Shown: piece by piece, positions 20,120-27,864 of the stretch
How positions within the stretch are numbered: position 1 is the first letter of the stretch
How the letters are laid out: the number at the start of each line of letters is the position of its first letter
From: Vibrio gazogenes
Lineage (GTDB): Bacteria; Pseudomonadota; Gammaproteobacteria; Enterobacterales; Vibrionaceae
Direction of reading: 5' to 3'
DNA: 64,000 nt
Assembly (NCBI RefSeq): GCF_002196515.1
Contig: NZ_CP018835.1
Coordinates: forward strand, 496,001-560,000
Notes under the pieces: model-generated
Seen by the model: only the letters and a program-made list of their open reading frames with translations
The model's database searches: none
Told to the model about the DNA's origin: nothing
Program-made: the position numbers and the translations under genes

Positions 20120-21288
20120 TAAAGGACCTCCTCAAGAAATGATTCAACGATACCGGTGTCCTCAATCATGTGGTACACCATATGTTCATTCGGCGCATAG
20201 CCGTAATATTTAATAGCAATATGCCATTCGCCATTGCGGTAATTTTCAACGTTATTGAGTGTCGGATGCAGATAGACTTGAGCACCCATCACGGTTTCAT
20301 CCGCTTGCAGTGATTTCAGCCAAACATTGAGTTTGGTGATTTCCTGCTCCATGAAGGATTTACTCAAATTTATTGCCATCGCGCTCTGGGCCGTCTTGGC
20401 CAACTTACGCACAATGGCGTATTCCAGACCGACCTGAGAGACGAAGCGCCCCATAACACAGCGGTTACCGATCAGTGAGAAACCACCTAATGATGTCCGA
20501 GCGAAGTAGGACACGCCGTTACGGTTTAACAAATCCCCATTGGTGGATTTATCCATAATATTGTAATCAATCGTCCGGGCCGTACCGTTGATCAATGCAC
20601 CCATTCCCCCTTTCGCAGGGCTTTCCCATGCTTTGACTCGTGCGAAACAAGACAGAGCAATCGCAGCACCAGAGAAAGAGACATTGCCTTTTGCCGCCTG
20701 ACTGTAAACTGAGACCTGTGGGTCAACCAGATAGAAAGATTCATAACCGGTTCCTTCACCACCAAGACTTTGTGAATAGGCAACGGCCTCGTTGTCATTG
20801 GTATTCGGACCATCACCGACAGGAATCGCAAATAAACGTTTCCCCATAGCAGCCAAAGCATCAGCTACCGGTTTGGTGTTAAATCCCGGCGCACTGATAT
20901 GTGTTGGTGTTTCCATGCAATCGGCCAAGGCTTGAATCCCGGTTCGCTGACCAGTGGTTGCATCAACCTTACCAATCACATTGTTAATCGTATCCGACAG
21001 CTCTGGGCCTTCTTCAACAATCACGACATAGATCGGCACAGACACCAAACGGAATGTTTCGTAACAAGTTCGCCACAACGTCCCTTTTTCTTCCCCGGTC
21101 ATATCAAGTTTTGCGACATCAGCCATATTCGCAATACGAATCGGTGTATTTTGGGTTAATGATGTATCAGCATTGGGGGCAGTCCCAACGACACCTAAAA
21201 CGATGTTGCCCAGAGGCCCCATTGGTGGTGGTGCGGGATGATTCTCGACACTAATACCATTATGCACAAATGATGCAATCTCAGGCAT
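20119..21288 (-). CDS. Contractile tail sheath protein FI
   Basis: This 389-residue protein has gpFI sheath features: an N-terminal FVHNGISVENHP region, VGVVGTAPNAD-like strand, and the conserved C-terminal domain with FVSQVGLEYAIVRKLAKTAQ, SKSFMEQEITKLNVWLKSL and HIAIKYYGYAPNEHMVYHM. It proves the tail is contractile (myovirus/R-type). Its start overlaps the end of the 65-residue gene by 8 bp. Confidence 0.94.
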   Translation of the reverse strand: MPEIASFVHNGISVENHPAPPPMGPLGNIVLGVVGTAPNADTSLTQNTPIRIANMADVAKLDMTGEEKGTLWRTCYETFRLVSVPIYVVIVEEGPELSDTINNVIGKVDATTGQRTGIQALADCMETPTHISAPGFNTKPVADALAAMGKRLFAIPVGDGPNTNDNEAVAYSQSLGGEGTGYESFYLVDPQVSVYSQAAKGNVSFSGAAIALSCFARVKAWESPAKGGMGALINGTARTIDYNIMDKSTNGDLLNRNGVSYFARTSLGGFSLIGNRCVMGRFVSQVGLEYAIVRKLAKTAQSAMAINLSKSFMEQEITKLNVWLKSLQADETVMGAQVYLHPTLNNVENYRNGEWHIAIKYYGYAPNEHMVYHMIEDTGIVESFLEEVL

Positions 21289-21478
21289 TCGCCTTCTCCT
21301 TCTGTTGAGTGGCCAGCACAGCTTTCACCTTGCCGCCCAGTTTTAAAAATTCAGCTTCACAGGGAAGCAAATCGACGCTGTCGCCTTTCTGATACCAGTG
21401 CCGATGATTCGGACATTGGTATGGCGAAAGAACTTCATACGCCAGACGCTCTGCCAACTTTGATTTTTGGGTTGCCAT
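21281..21478 (-). CDS. Small conserved tail-cluster protein upstream of sheath
   Basis: This 65-residue protein (QCPNHRHWYQKGDSVDLLPC) of unknown function is preceded by GGAGG five bases before its ATG and coupled to the sheath start. It has two Cys and several His in a short region but no clear metal motif. Two degraded copies of this gene lie among the fibre cassettes (24447-24602 and 26262-26282), showing that this region served as the boundary of fibre duplications. Confidence 0.6.
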   Translation of the reverse strand: MATQKSKLAERLAYEVLSPYQCPNHRHWYQKGDSVDLLPCEAEFLKLGGKVKAVLATQQKEKANA

Positions 21479-21495
21479 ATCGGCCTCCAGAAACT

Positions 21496-21546
21496 AAAAA
21501 CCCAGCTCTAGGCTGGGATTCGGGTACAAAAAAACCGCTTTCGCGG
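21496..21546 (-). terminator. Double terminator after the fibre region
   Basis: Reading leftward, CCGC-GAAA-GCGG followed by seven T (21546-21528) is succeeded by CCCAGCC-TAGA-GCTGGG followed by five T (21517-21496). They separate the fibre cassettes from the 65-residue gene and sheath. Essential structural genes lie beyond them, so readthrough, antitermination or a promoter in between is required. Confidence 0.75.
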
Positions 21547-21573
21547 CACTTCAGTTTTTGCTTATGTTACCTA

Positions 21574-21948
21574 TCAAAACTCAGGAAATGACGGCCAGAC
21601 AACTGCATCAGGATCACTGTATTGTTGCGGAATATCAGCGAGCGTCTGAACATAATCATTCAATTTGGCTAAATTGCCTGATGACAGCGTTGTCGGGTTA
21701 TCTGCATCATCAACAATTTTTCCTGTCCATAGCTCTCGGCTATGCCGCATATAAATGCTGTCCGTTGCCGCAATTCTCGTATTACGCTCCGCACGGACTT
21801 CTGACCAGCGCTCTTGCTGATAGGCAGCGGTCAGAAACGCTGAGGATAACGATTGGTTCATTCTCTGACCGTTTTCATCCGTATTTGATACAGGAAAGTT
21901 CATCAAGTGAACACCGTTATAGATCCAGTTTTTTATCATCTTGCTCAT
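21574..21948 (-). CDS. Tail fibre assembly chaperone-like protein
   Basis: This 124-residue protein overlaps the end of the beta-helix fibre gene by 4 bp. It ends QTLADIPQQYSDPDAVVWPSF, the pattern of short proteins that follow tail-fibre genes and help them fold or attach. A decayed paralogue of the same C-terminus occurs at 23536-23690. Its role as chaperone is inferred from position and resemblance. Confidence 0.6.
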   Translation of the reverse strand: MSKMIKNWIYNGVHLMNFPVSNTDENGQRMNQSLSSAFLTAAYQQERWSEVRAERNTRIAATDSIYMRHSRELWTGKIVDDADNPTTLSSGNLAKLNDYVQTLADIPQQYSDPDAVVWPSFPEF

Positions 21949-22739
21949 GCTGCTGTTCCTGTGATCGTATTGCCTGCATTATCAATAAATGTATCATTAC
22001 GAATATTCACTCCATATCCAAACATTTTTGAATTTGTGGCCGAGACATCAACTGATGATTCATACATTGTTGAATGAATCATCCCTTGTCCAGAGTAAAC
22101 ATTGGCACCATCACTACCACCACTCAACCCTATAACATTTTGGCCAAGAGTAATGGTCAATTGGTTTAACGTCACCGTATAGAGACCAGGGTTGCTAACG
22201 ATACCACCCATTTGGAGCATGACACGACCACGCTGATAGAACCATTGTTCACCCATTTGGTTGGAGATCGCGTCGCCTGTCGTTATTGCCCCATTATGGA
22301 TGACGAGAGAGGTCTCTCGTGCTCCTTTTAATGACGCAACACCTGTCCCGACCAGTGTACCACTTCGATCAAATACATTGATCGACGAGAAGTTCAGGGT
22401 GTGTTTGTTTAAATCGATCACGACATGTCGACCGCTGAACCATATTTCCGACGTAATATCAATGTTTGATGTGAGTTTAATCTCCAAAGAAGACTGGTAT
22501 GGCATCGATCGCGCTAGTGCCGCTTTAAGTGTCTTATAGGGTGCCGAGATACCGTCATTATTGTCATTACCATGTTCAGCATCGACATAAACCCTTACGA
22601 TAGTCTGATTTACAATGGTATTTTTTACCTCTGTTGTTGCATTTGTTACTGCAGCATCAATTTCAGCAATTTTGTCAGTGACTGTTTCAGTCAATCGGTT
22701 CACGCTATTTAGCACTTCTGCTGTGGTTTCTGTGCTCAT
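21945..22739 (-). CDS. Beta-helix-type tail fibre/spike protein
   Basis: This 264-residue protein begins with a coiled-coil segment (NSVNRLTETVTDKIAEIDAAVTN) like the other fibre-tip proteins here. The body has VYVDAEHGNDNNDGISAPYKTLKAAL, the entry motif of right-handed beta-helix (pectate lyase-like) domains, followed by alternating beta strands. It is probably a receptor-binding or glycan-degrading fibre tip. It is followed by its own chaperone-like gene and then terminators. Confidence 0.65.
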   Translation of the reverse strand: MSTETTAEVLNSVNRLTETVTDKIAEIDAAVTNATTEVKNTIVNQTIVRVYVDAEHGNDNNDGISAPYKTLKAALARSMPYQSSLEIKLTSNIDITSEIWFSGRHVVIDLNKHTLNFSSINVFDRSGTLVGTGVASLKGARETSLVIHNGAITTGDAISNQMGEQWFYQRGRVMLQMGGIVSNPGLYTVTLNQLTITLGQNVIGLSGGSDGANVYSGQGMIHSTMYESSVDVSATNSKMFGYGVNIRNDTFIDNAGNTITGTAA

Positions 22740-22836
22740 ATTTGTTACCTAACGAGTTATTTTGTCAATGGCAGCAGTCTGGATGGCTGCTAAATAAAGA
22801 TGTTCATCATTGTGAAGCGAAGTGGGCTGAGATGAA

Positions 22837-23523
22837 TCATAGTCCTCGGATATATTCCAACGTCGGTATATGATCCAGATTACGCGACGTCTTCACTTCA
22901 GTCACGATATGAGATTCGCCGATATCTATATCAAATCCAGACTTGAATACCCGAATATTATGATGGTCAAAAATATTTGTTGTAATAAGTTCATCATGCG
23001 TAATCACTTGCTGAAATTCTTTTTTGGTCGATGAAATTAAATAACGGTGCCCCCCACGCAACCAAAATATCGCCCCCAGAACATAAGCACTACCATTGAT
23101 AAAATCAGCAATAAACCCATCCGTTTTAACTGCATCTGGTGTCATTTCATTAAATTTATGTCCAAATATATCAACCAGTAAAACATCAAATAAAACACCC
23201 CAGCCATTATTCTGTAATAAGTACCGAGCGGTTAGTGCACCGGCTCCTTCTCGGTCATCGTGCAAACTCCGACTAATTTGTAATTCTGTGATACCCCATT
23301 GTGCCGCAGGAATATAAACCGGATAGAATTTATCTTCCTCTCCAGAAACATCAACGGATGTGCCTTCCCGTGTGGTATAACGTTCATCAGCGTTTGTTAA
23401 AAACTGCTTGAACTCTGCTTCAGCCAACATCATCCGCTGGTCAATCTGCCCGATTTTTCCTGTGACGGCTTCTGTCACTGCATTCACTGATTCCGTTAAT
23501 GCTGCAAGTTCTTGCGCGAACAT
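22837..23523 (-). CDS. Tail fibre tip protein, unknown fold
   Basis: This protein of about 228 residues has an N-terminal coiled coil (ELAALTESVNAVTEAVTGKIGQ) related in style to the two lectin-type and the beta-helix proteins. The rest (FYPVYIPAAQWGITELQISR and a later IFWLRGGHRYLISS) matches no family I recognise. I start at ATG 23523 rather than 23538 because AAGGAG between them is its ribosome-binding site. It follows a decayed chaperone gene. A receptor-binding role is inferred from the shared coiled coil and position. Confidence 0.6.
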   Translation of the reverse strand: MFAQELAALTESVNAVTEAVTGKIGQIDQRMMLAEAEFKQFLTNADERYTTREGTSVDVSGEEDKFYPVYIPAAQWGITELQISRSLHDDREGAGALTARYLLQNNGWGVLFDVLLVDIFGHKFNEMTPDAVKTDGFIADFINGSAYVLGAIFWLRGGHRYLISSTKKEFQQVITHDELITTNIFDHHNIRVFKSGFDIDIGESHIVTEVKTSRNLDHIPTLEYIRGL

Positions 23524-23535
23524 AAACAACTCCTT

Positions 23536-23690
23536 CATTCTATTTGAGGATAAAGCACCTTGATTTCGGCGCTGGTTAGATAGTTGGTTTCAGACCGTAC
23601 AACAGCATCCGGGTCGCTGTTGTGTTGTGGAATATCACGTAATGTTTGGCGCTATTCCATGAACTGCGCCTGATACGCTGCTGCTTAAAT
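23536..23690 (-). pseudogene. Decayed fibre-assembly chaperone remnant
   Basis: In one minus frame the segment reads RQTLRDIPQHNSDPDAVVR and ends VLYPQIE then TGA, closely like the C-terminus of the chaperone at 21574-21948. Upstream, an in-frame TAG follows YQAQFME. No intact start is present, so it is a 3' fragment left by recombination or decay. Confidence 0.6.
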
Positions 23691-23740
23691 GAGTGACATG
23701 TTCAAAAAACGGCAGTTCTTTGAGTCACTAAGATCCTTTA

Positions 23741-24268
23741 TTACTTGTTTTCCAACTCCAATATCCGGAACTCCTGAAGAATTTGCCGGTGCATGGTATC
23801 CACCTGAGCTTTCGCCATCTGAGCAAATTCATCATCGATAAGGATATTGAAGTTCTCCATACCGACCACCACTGTAACTGTGTCACTTGGAAGAACACTC
23901 AAGTCCAGTGTAAACGGCTGAATACAATGGCCATTTTTCGTTTTGTAGTTCAATGTTGTATCAGGGGCAGAGATGACCCCTAACAGTGTTCCTGACTCAA
24001 GCCAGACCCCTAACTCTCGAATTGGATATTCGAGCTCACCGCTAAACTTAGCTATGGCTTGGATCTGACCAAGCCCCATGTCTTTATATTCACCAAATTC
24101 GACTCGCTGCAATTCATTCTGCAAAGTCGCCTGGTCAGGATTTGGGGTATAGGCACGATCACCAGCTGATACCCACTTTAATGATAATTTGATTCCCTTT
24201 GCTTTGGCACTGATACACTCTTCCAGGCCTTTGTGGGTGATCACTAACTTAATTATGTCTTCACTCAT
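23741..24268 (-). CDS. Tail-collar fibre base protein, second copy
   Basis: This 175-residue protein is clearly paralogous to the product of 27855-28415 over the first ~145 residues (KLVITHKGLEECISAKAKGI; GHCIQPFTLDLS), the N-terminal tail-collar fibre domain that attaches P2-H-like fibres to the baseplate. The C-termini differ. It is preceded by a decayed 3' end of gene I with the same ATGA-type junction, so a whole I-H junction was duplicated. Whether it is expressed is unclear because two terminators lie upstream. Confidence 0.75.
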   Translation of the reverse strand: MSEDIIKLVITHKGLEECISAKAKGIKLSLKWVSAGDRAYTPNPDQATLQNELQRVEFGEYKDMGLGQIQAIAKFSGELEYPIRELGVWLESGTLLGVISAPDTTLNYKTKNGHCIQPFTLDLSVLPSDTVTVVVGMENFNILIDDEFAQMAKAQVDTMHRQILQEFRILELENK

Positions 24269-24442
24269 AGTGTTGCTCTCGCATTGATGGCTAAAATAGT
24301 GATATTGTAATGGTCTGAATAGCCAGTCATATTGATTTAACCATGTCCAACAATCGCTGGAATAACAGCGCTTGCCTCGACAGCATTTGCATTCAATTCG
24401 GGTGCAGTTGCACCACTGATAGAAGGGTCAATTCCAGCATCA
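24265..24442 (-). pseudogene. 3' remnant of a second tail gene I
   Basis: The minus strand encodes a segment ending TGYSDHYNITILAINARATL, nearly the same as the end of gpI (28412). An in-frame TAA replaces part of the region equivalent to AHVQMNIMGY, and the 5' four-fifths of the gene is absent. It is a scar of cassette duplication. Confidence 0.75.
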
Positions 24443-24446
24443 GGCA

Positions 24447-24602
24447 TTCGCCTTCTCCTTCTGTTGAGTGGTCAGCACTACTTCCACCTTGCCATCCAGT
24501 TTTAAAAATTCAGCTTCACAGGGAAGCAAATCGACGCTATAGGTATGGCGAAAGGACCTCATATGTCAGACGCTCTGCCGACTTTGATGTTTGAGTTGTC
24601 AT
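24447..24602 (-). pseudogene. Internally deleted copy of the 65-residue pre-sheath gene
   Basis: This aligns base for base with 21284-21478, including the GGAGG leader and the terminator just upstream, but lacks about 45 bp internally and has further small changes. It marks the left boundary of a duplicated fibre cassette. Confidence 0.75.
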
Positions 24603-24619
24603 AGCGGCCTCCAGAAGCT

Positions 24620-24641
24620 AAAAACCCAGCGTCTAGCTGGG
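24620..24641 (-). terminator. Intrinsic terminator after second lectin-fibre cassette
   Basis: CCCAGC-TAGAC-GCTGGG followed by five T on the minus strand is one of three related copies (also 21496-21517 and 26283-26304), each just after a fibre chaperone gene. Confidence 0.7.
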
Positions 24642-24676
24642 ATTGGGGTACAAACCGCCTTGATTGAGGCGGTTAA

Positions 24677-24952
24677 TTACGATGCTGATGGTAGGGGATA
24701 ACGGGCTTTAATCTCAGCGACTTTATCACGCCAAGCGGTCTCTTTGGCTTCAGTTTGATCATACTGCCACTCCATGAAAAGGGCGTCTGACTCCAAGCGG
24801 TAAGCTTGTTGTCGTTTGACGACGGTTTGAGCCGCCTCAAAATCCTTTTGCTGCAAAACCGACTCGATCTGCTCCTGAGTCATACCCAACGAATTCATAT
24901 AGCTGCGGGTCGTATCTGTTTGAGTTTGACCCTGAAAAATGTAACTAAACAT
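24677..24952 (-). CDS. Fibre chaperone, XkdW-like, copy 2
   Basis: This 91-residue protein (SLGMTQEQIESVLQQKDFEA; AWRDKVAEIKARYPLP) is about 93 percent identical to the product of 26342-26617. Such short helical proteins follow phage fibre genes. It lies 15 bp after the second lectin-type gene, so each lectin gene has its own partner. Confidence 0.7.
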   Translation of the reverse strand: MFSYIFQGQTQTDTTRSYMNSLGMTQEQIESVLQQKDFEAAQTVVKRQQAYRLESDALFMEWQYDQTEAKETAWRDKVAEIKARYPLPSAS

Positions 24953-24966
24953 CTCTTTTACTCCTG

Positions 24967-25325
24967 TTACACAAACAAAGCGGGACGAAAACCGACGTTA
25001 ACGAACGAGTTCCACCGCGCATAGTCCAGACTGAGCGCGCCCAGCCCGGCGACCGAACCATCGCCCCAGTAGCCTCCGTGAAGCGGGAATCGGTCACCAT
25101 AGTTGCTACACCAGAGCCCACCACCAACTGTCGTCGTGGTTGCTGATTCTATGAGCAATCGACGCAACAGCTCGTTAGGCGAATACCCAGCCGACTTTGA
25201 GATTGCAGCAAAATGCGGGTTATCCATGTACGGGTAGTCGTTACTATCGTTGTCAGCAGGCCCGTTACGCTTGGTTACTGCGTTGCTGAGCACTGGTGAA
25301 CCGTTGTAGATATGTCCGCCGCTTT
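24967..25325 (-). other. DGR-like variable region, copy 2
   Basis: The 3' end of the gene, compared with 26632-26990, shows codon pairs such as GGC/TTC, AGC/TGC, TTC/GAC, GTT/AAT and AAC/TTC, where the first two bases vary and the last C or T is kept. All are derivable from AAC or AAT. Invariant blocks (DGSVAGLG, GFRPALFV) alternate with variable codons. Confidence 0.65.
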
Positions 25326-26199
25326 GATTGTCAGATGTCGAATCAAAATAGGCTGGGTGACGATGCCAGTTCACCTCAGCAACTGCCGGATTGTTATCCA
25401 GCGTGGTCAGGATCTGGCCGTCATCCAATTTCATCTGGTCAATCCATTCCCACACATTACCGACCAGATCACATACGCCGAACTCGGTATGATCGTGATT
25501 CCACGTTGCGGGGCCTTTGCCTGTATCGGTTCGTCCGTTGCCGCTAGCGTCGCCAGGCAATCCGTTGTCGTCACGGCGAGCGGTTTCCCACTTCGCTTCA
25601 TGGCTGCGGCCATAGTTCGTATTGCCGCGAGGTACAGTACCGTTAGCCAGAGACCAGAGCGCAATCGCAGCCGATTCATGAACCGACATCAGGTGCCAGT
25701 TGTCGCCTTTCTGTGTGCAAAGCTGCTTTGCCGTGTCGTAGTCAACCCAGGTTCGCGGCTGTGACCCACCGATAACGGCGGAGCCACCTGCTGCCGATGA
25801 TGCCAGATACTTGCCGACGAGGATTTCACCGCGAGGCACTCCGTTGGTTACAAATGCCGGATGGACACCTGTACCCAGCTCAAGCGCCGTTAATCCCAGG
25901 TCTTCAACGTTGAAGCGCGGAATAACGCACATGATATTAGGATTTCCCTGAGCATCATAAATAACCGTGTTTCGACCGCCTGAGTTATGCTCGATCGCTT
26001 TACGATAGCCGTCTGTGGCAATAATGGTTAAGCCGTTGACTTTTTGGTCATATGTGCTTTCGACCTTGGCTATCGAGTCATGGACCTTTTCATCAATGGC
26101 CGCCATTTTGCCAGATACTTCCTGCACGACAGCTTGAGAAGCTGCCGTTTGTTCAGCAGATACTTGTTGCAATTCTGCGATTTTTTGCTCTATAGACAT
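24967..26199 (-). CDS. C-type-lectin/FGE-fold variable fibre tip, copy 2
   Basis: This 410-residue protein is nearly identical to the product of 26632-27864 except near the C-terminus. Residues 1-55 form a coiled coil. About residues 100-410 form an FGE-sulfatase/C-type-lectin domain with the hallmark GNVWEW and the C-terminal GFRPALFV typical of DGR target proteins. Differences from copy 1 cluster in the last ~110 codons and are largely adenine-explainable. Unlike copy 1 it has only a weak ribosome-binding site (GAGCG, distant), lies behind a terminator, and is preceded by 38 bp copied from the 3' end of the fibre-base gene. It may be a silent or alternative receptor-binding cassette. Confidence 0.8.
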   Translation of the reverse strand: MSIEQKIAELQQVSAEQTAASQAVVQEVSGKMAAIDEKVHDSIAKVESTYDQKVNGLTIIATDGYRKAIEHNSGGRNTVIYDAQGNPNIMCVIPRFNVEDLGLTALELGTGVHPAFVTNGVPRGEILVGKYLASSAAGGSAVIGGSQPRTWVDYDTAKQLCTQKGDNWHLMSVHESAAIALWSLANGTVPRGNTNYGRSHEAKWETARRDDNGLPGDASGNGRTDTGKGPATWNHDHTEFGVCDLVGNVWEWIDQMKLDDGQILTTLDNNPAVAEVNWHRHPAYFDSTSDNQSGGHIYNGSPVLSNAVTKRNGPADNDSNDYPYMDNPHFAAISKSAGYSPNELLRRLLIESATTTTVGGGLWCSNYGDRFPLHGGYWGDGSVAGLGALSLDYARWNSFVNVGFRPALFV

Positions 26200-26206
26200 G
26201 ATATAA

Positions 26207-26282
26207 GTCGCTCTGTGATTGACATTTGATTATGTATTTGTCTTATACTCACTCATTTTTTGGACCTCATACGCCAGACGCT
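26207..26282 (-). pseudogene. Recombination scar: fragments of fibre-base and pre-sheath genes
   Basis: Positions 26207-26244 repeat, base for base, 27890-27927 in the 3' end of the fibre-base gene. Positions 26262-26282 match the 5' part of the 65-residue gene (compare 24554-24575). Together they mark where a lectin-chaperone cassette was duplicated. Confidence 0.7.
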
Positions 26283-26304
26283 AAAAACCCAGCACTAGGC
26301 TGGG
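26283..26304 (-). terminator. Intrinsic terminator between lectin cassettes
   Basis: CCCAGC-CTAGT-GCTGGG followed by five T on the minus strand comes after chaperone copy 1 and before lectin copy 2. Confidence 0.72.
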
Positions 26305-26341
26305 ATTGGGGTACAAAAAATGCCTTGATTGAGGCGGTTAG

Positions 26342-26617
26342 TTACGATGCTGATGGTAGGGGATAACGGGCTTTAATCTCAGCAACTTTATCTCGCCAAG
26401 CTGTCTCTTTGGCTTCAGTTTGCTCATACTGCCACGCCATAAAGAGCGCGTCTGACTCCAGGCGGTAAGCTTGTTGTCGTTTGACGACGGTTTGAGCCGC
26501 CTCAAAATCCTTTTGCTGCAAAACCGCCTTGATCTGCTCCTGAGTCATACCCAACGAATTCATATAGCTGCAGGTCGTATCTGTTTGAGTTTGACCCTGA
26601 AAAATGTAACGAAACAT
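26342..26617 (-). CDS. Fibre chaperone, XkdW-like, copy 1
   Basis: This 91-residue helical protein is the paralogue of 24677-24952, differing at only a few positions (for example IKAVLQQ versus IESVLQQ). It is 15 bp downstream of lectin copy 1. Probably it helps fold or attach the lectin-type tip. Note that it is shorter than, and unlike, DGR accessory (Avd) proteins. Confidence 0.7.
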   Translation of the reverse strand: MFRYIFQGQTQTDTTCSYMNSLGMTQEQIKAVLQQKDFEAAQTVVKRQQAYRLESDALFMAWQYEQTEAKETAWRDKVAEIKARYPLPSAS

Positions 26618-26631
26618 CTCTTTTACTCCTA

Positions 26632-26990
26632 TTACACAAACAAAGCAGGGCGAAAACCTATGAAATTGTCAGAGTACGACCGTGCAAATTTCAGAGCGAT
26701 CGCGCCCAGCCCGGCGACCGAACCATCGAACCAGAAGCCCCCGTGATGCGGGAACCGCTCGCCATAGTTGCAACACCAGATCCCGCCGCCAACTGTCGTC
26801 GTGGTTGCTGATTCAATGAGCAATCGGCGCAACAGCTCGCTAGGTGTATACTCAGCCGACTTTGTGATCGCAGCAAAATGCGGGTTATGTATGTACGGAT
26901 AGTTGTTACTATCGTCGTCAACAGGCCCATTACGCTTGGTCACTGCGTTGCTGAGCACTGGTGAACCGCCGTAGACATCTCCGCCGCTTT
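26632..26990 (-). other. DGR-like variable region, copy 1
   Basis: This is the partner of 24967-25325. Substitutions between the two occur at positions where a shared template adenine would account for both bases, for instance ATC/CTC, GCT/AGT, AAA/GAC, TCG/TGG and ATA/GTC. One exception seen is TAT/TAC. The 5' two-thirds of the genes differ much less. Confidence 0.65.
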
Positions 26991-27864
26991 GGTTGTCAGA
27001 CGTCGAATCAAAATAGGCTGGGTGACGATGCCAGTTCACCTCTGCAACTGCCGGATTGTTATCCAGCGTGGTCAGGAGCTGACCGTCATCCAATTTCATC
27101 TGGTCAATCCATTCCCACACATTACCGACCAAATCACATACGCCGAACTCGGTATGATCGTGATTCCACGTTACGGGACCTTTGCCTGTGTCGGTTCGTC
27201 CGATACCGCTAGCGTCGCCAGGCAATCCGTTATCGGCACGGCGAGCGGTCTCCCACTTCGCCTCATGGCTGCGACCATAGTTCGTATTACCGCGAGGTAC
27301 AGTACCGTTAGCCAGAGACCAGAGCGCAATCGCAGCCGATTCATGAACCGACATCAGGTGCCAGTTGTCGCCTTTCTGTGTGCAAAGCTGCTTTGCCGTG
27401 TCGTAGTCAACCGAGGTTCGCGGCTGTGACCCACCGATAACGGCGGAGCCGCCTGCGACCGATGATGCCAGATACTTGCCGACGAGGATTTCACCGCGAG
27501 GCACTCCGTTGGTTACAAATGCCGGATGGACACCTGTACCCAGCTCAAGCGCCGTTAATCCCAGATCTTCAACGTTGAAGCGCGGAATAACGCACATGAT
27601 ATTAGGATTTCCCTGAGCATCATAAATAACCGTATTTCGACCACCTGAGTTATGCTCGACCGCTTTGCGATAGCCGTCTGTGGCAATAATGGTCAAGCCG
27701 TTGACTTTTTGATCATATGTGCTTTCAGCCTTGGCTATCGAGTCATTGGTCTTTTCATCAATGTCAGCCATTTTGCCAGATACTTCCTGCACGATCGCTT
27801 GAGAAGCTGCCGTTTGTTCAGCAGATACTTGTTGCAATTCTACGATTTTTTGCTCTATAGACAT
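26632..27864 (-). CDS. C-type-lectin/FGE-fold variable fibre tip, copy 1
   Basis: This 410-residue protein has an N-terminal coiled coil (IVELQQVSAEQTAASQAIVQ), then an FGE-sulfatase-type C-lectin fold with GNVWEW near residue 248, and ends GFRPALFV. This fold and ending are characteristic of DGR-diversified receptor-binding proteins (as in Mtd and TvpA). GAGGAA lies 8 bases before its ATG, and the start overlaps the fibre-base gene by 10 bp, so it is the best-placed tip for expression. The C-terminal segment (WCCNYGERFPHHGGFWFDG) differs from copy 2 at scattered, mostly surface-type positions. It probably determines target specificity of the particle. Confidence 0.82.
   Translation of the reverse strand: MSIEQKIVELQQVSAEQTAASQAIVQEVSGKMADIDEKTNDSIAKAESTYDQKVNGLTIIATDGYRKAVEHNSGGRNTVIYDAQGNPNIMCVIPRFNVEDLGLTALELGTGVHPAFVTNGVPRGEILVGKYLASSVAGGSAVIGGSQPRTSVDYDTAKQLCTQKGDNWHLMSVHESAAIALWSLANGTVPRGNTNYGRSHEAKWETARRADNGLPGDASGIGRTDTGKGPVTWNHDHTEFGVCDLVGNVWEWIDQMKLDDGQLLTTLDNNPAVAEVNWHRHPAYFDSTSDNQSGGDVYGGSPVLSNAVTKRNGPVDDDSNNYPYIHNPHFAAITKSAEYTPSELLRRLLIESATTTTVGGGIWCCNYGERFPHHGGFWFDGSVAGLGAIALKFARSYSDNFIGFRPALFV

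Noticed and set aside
24269..24676. DGR reverse transcriptase or template repeat in the fibre region
   Set aside because: The gap holds only decayed gene I and pre-sheath fragments and a terminator; no frame of RT size and no third lectin-end copy was seen in the window.
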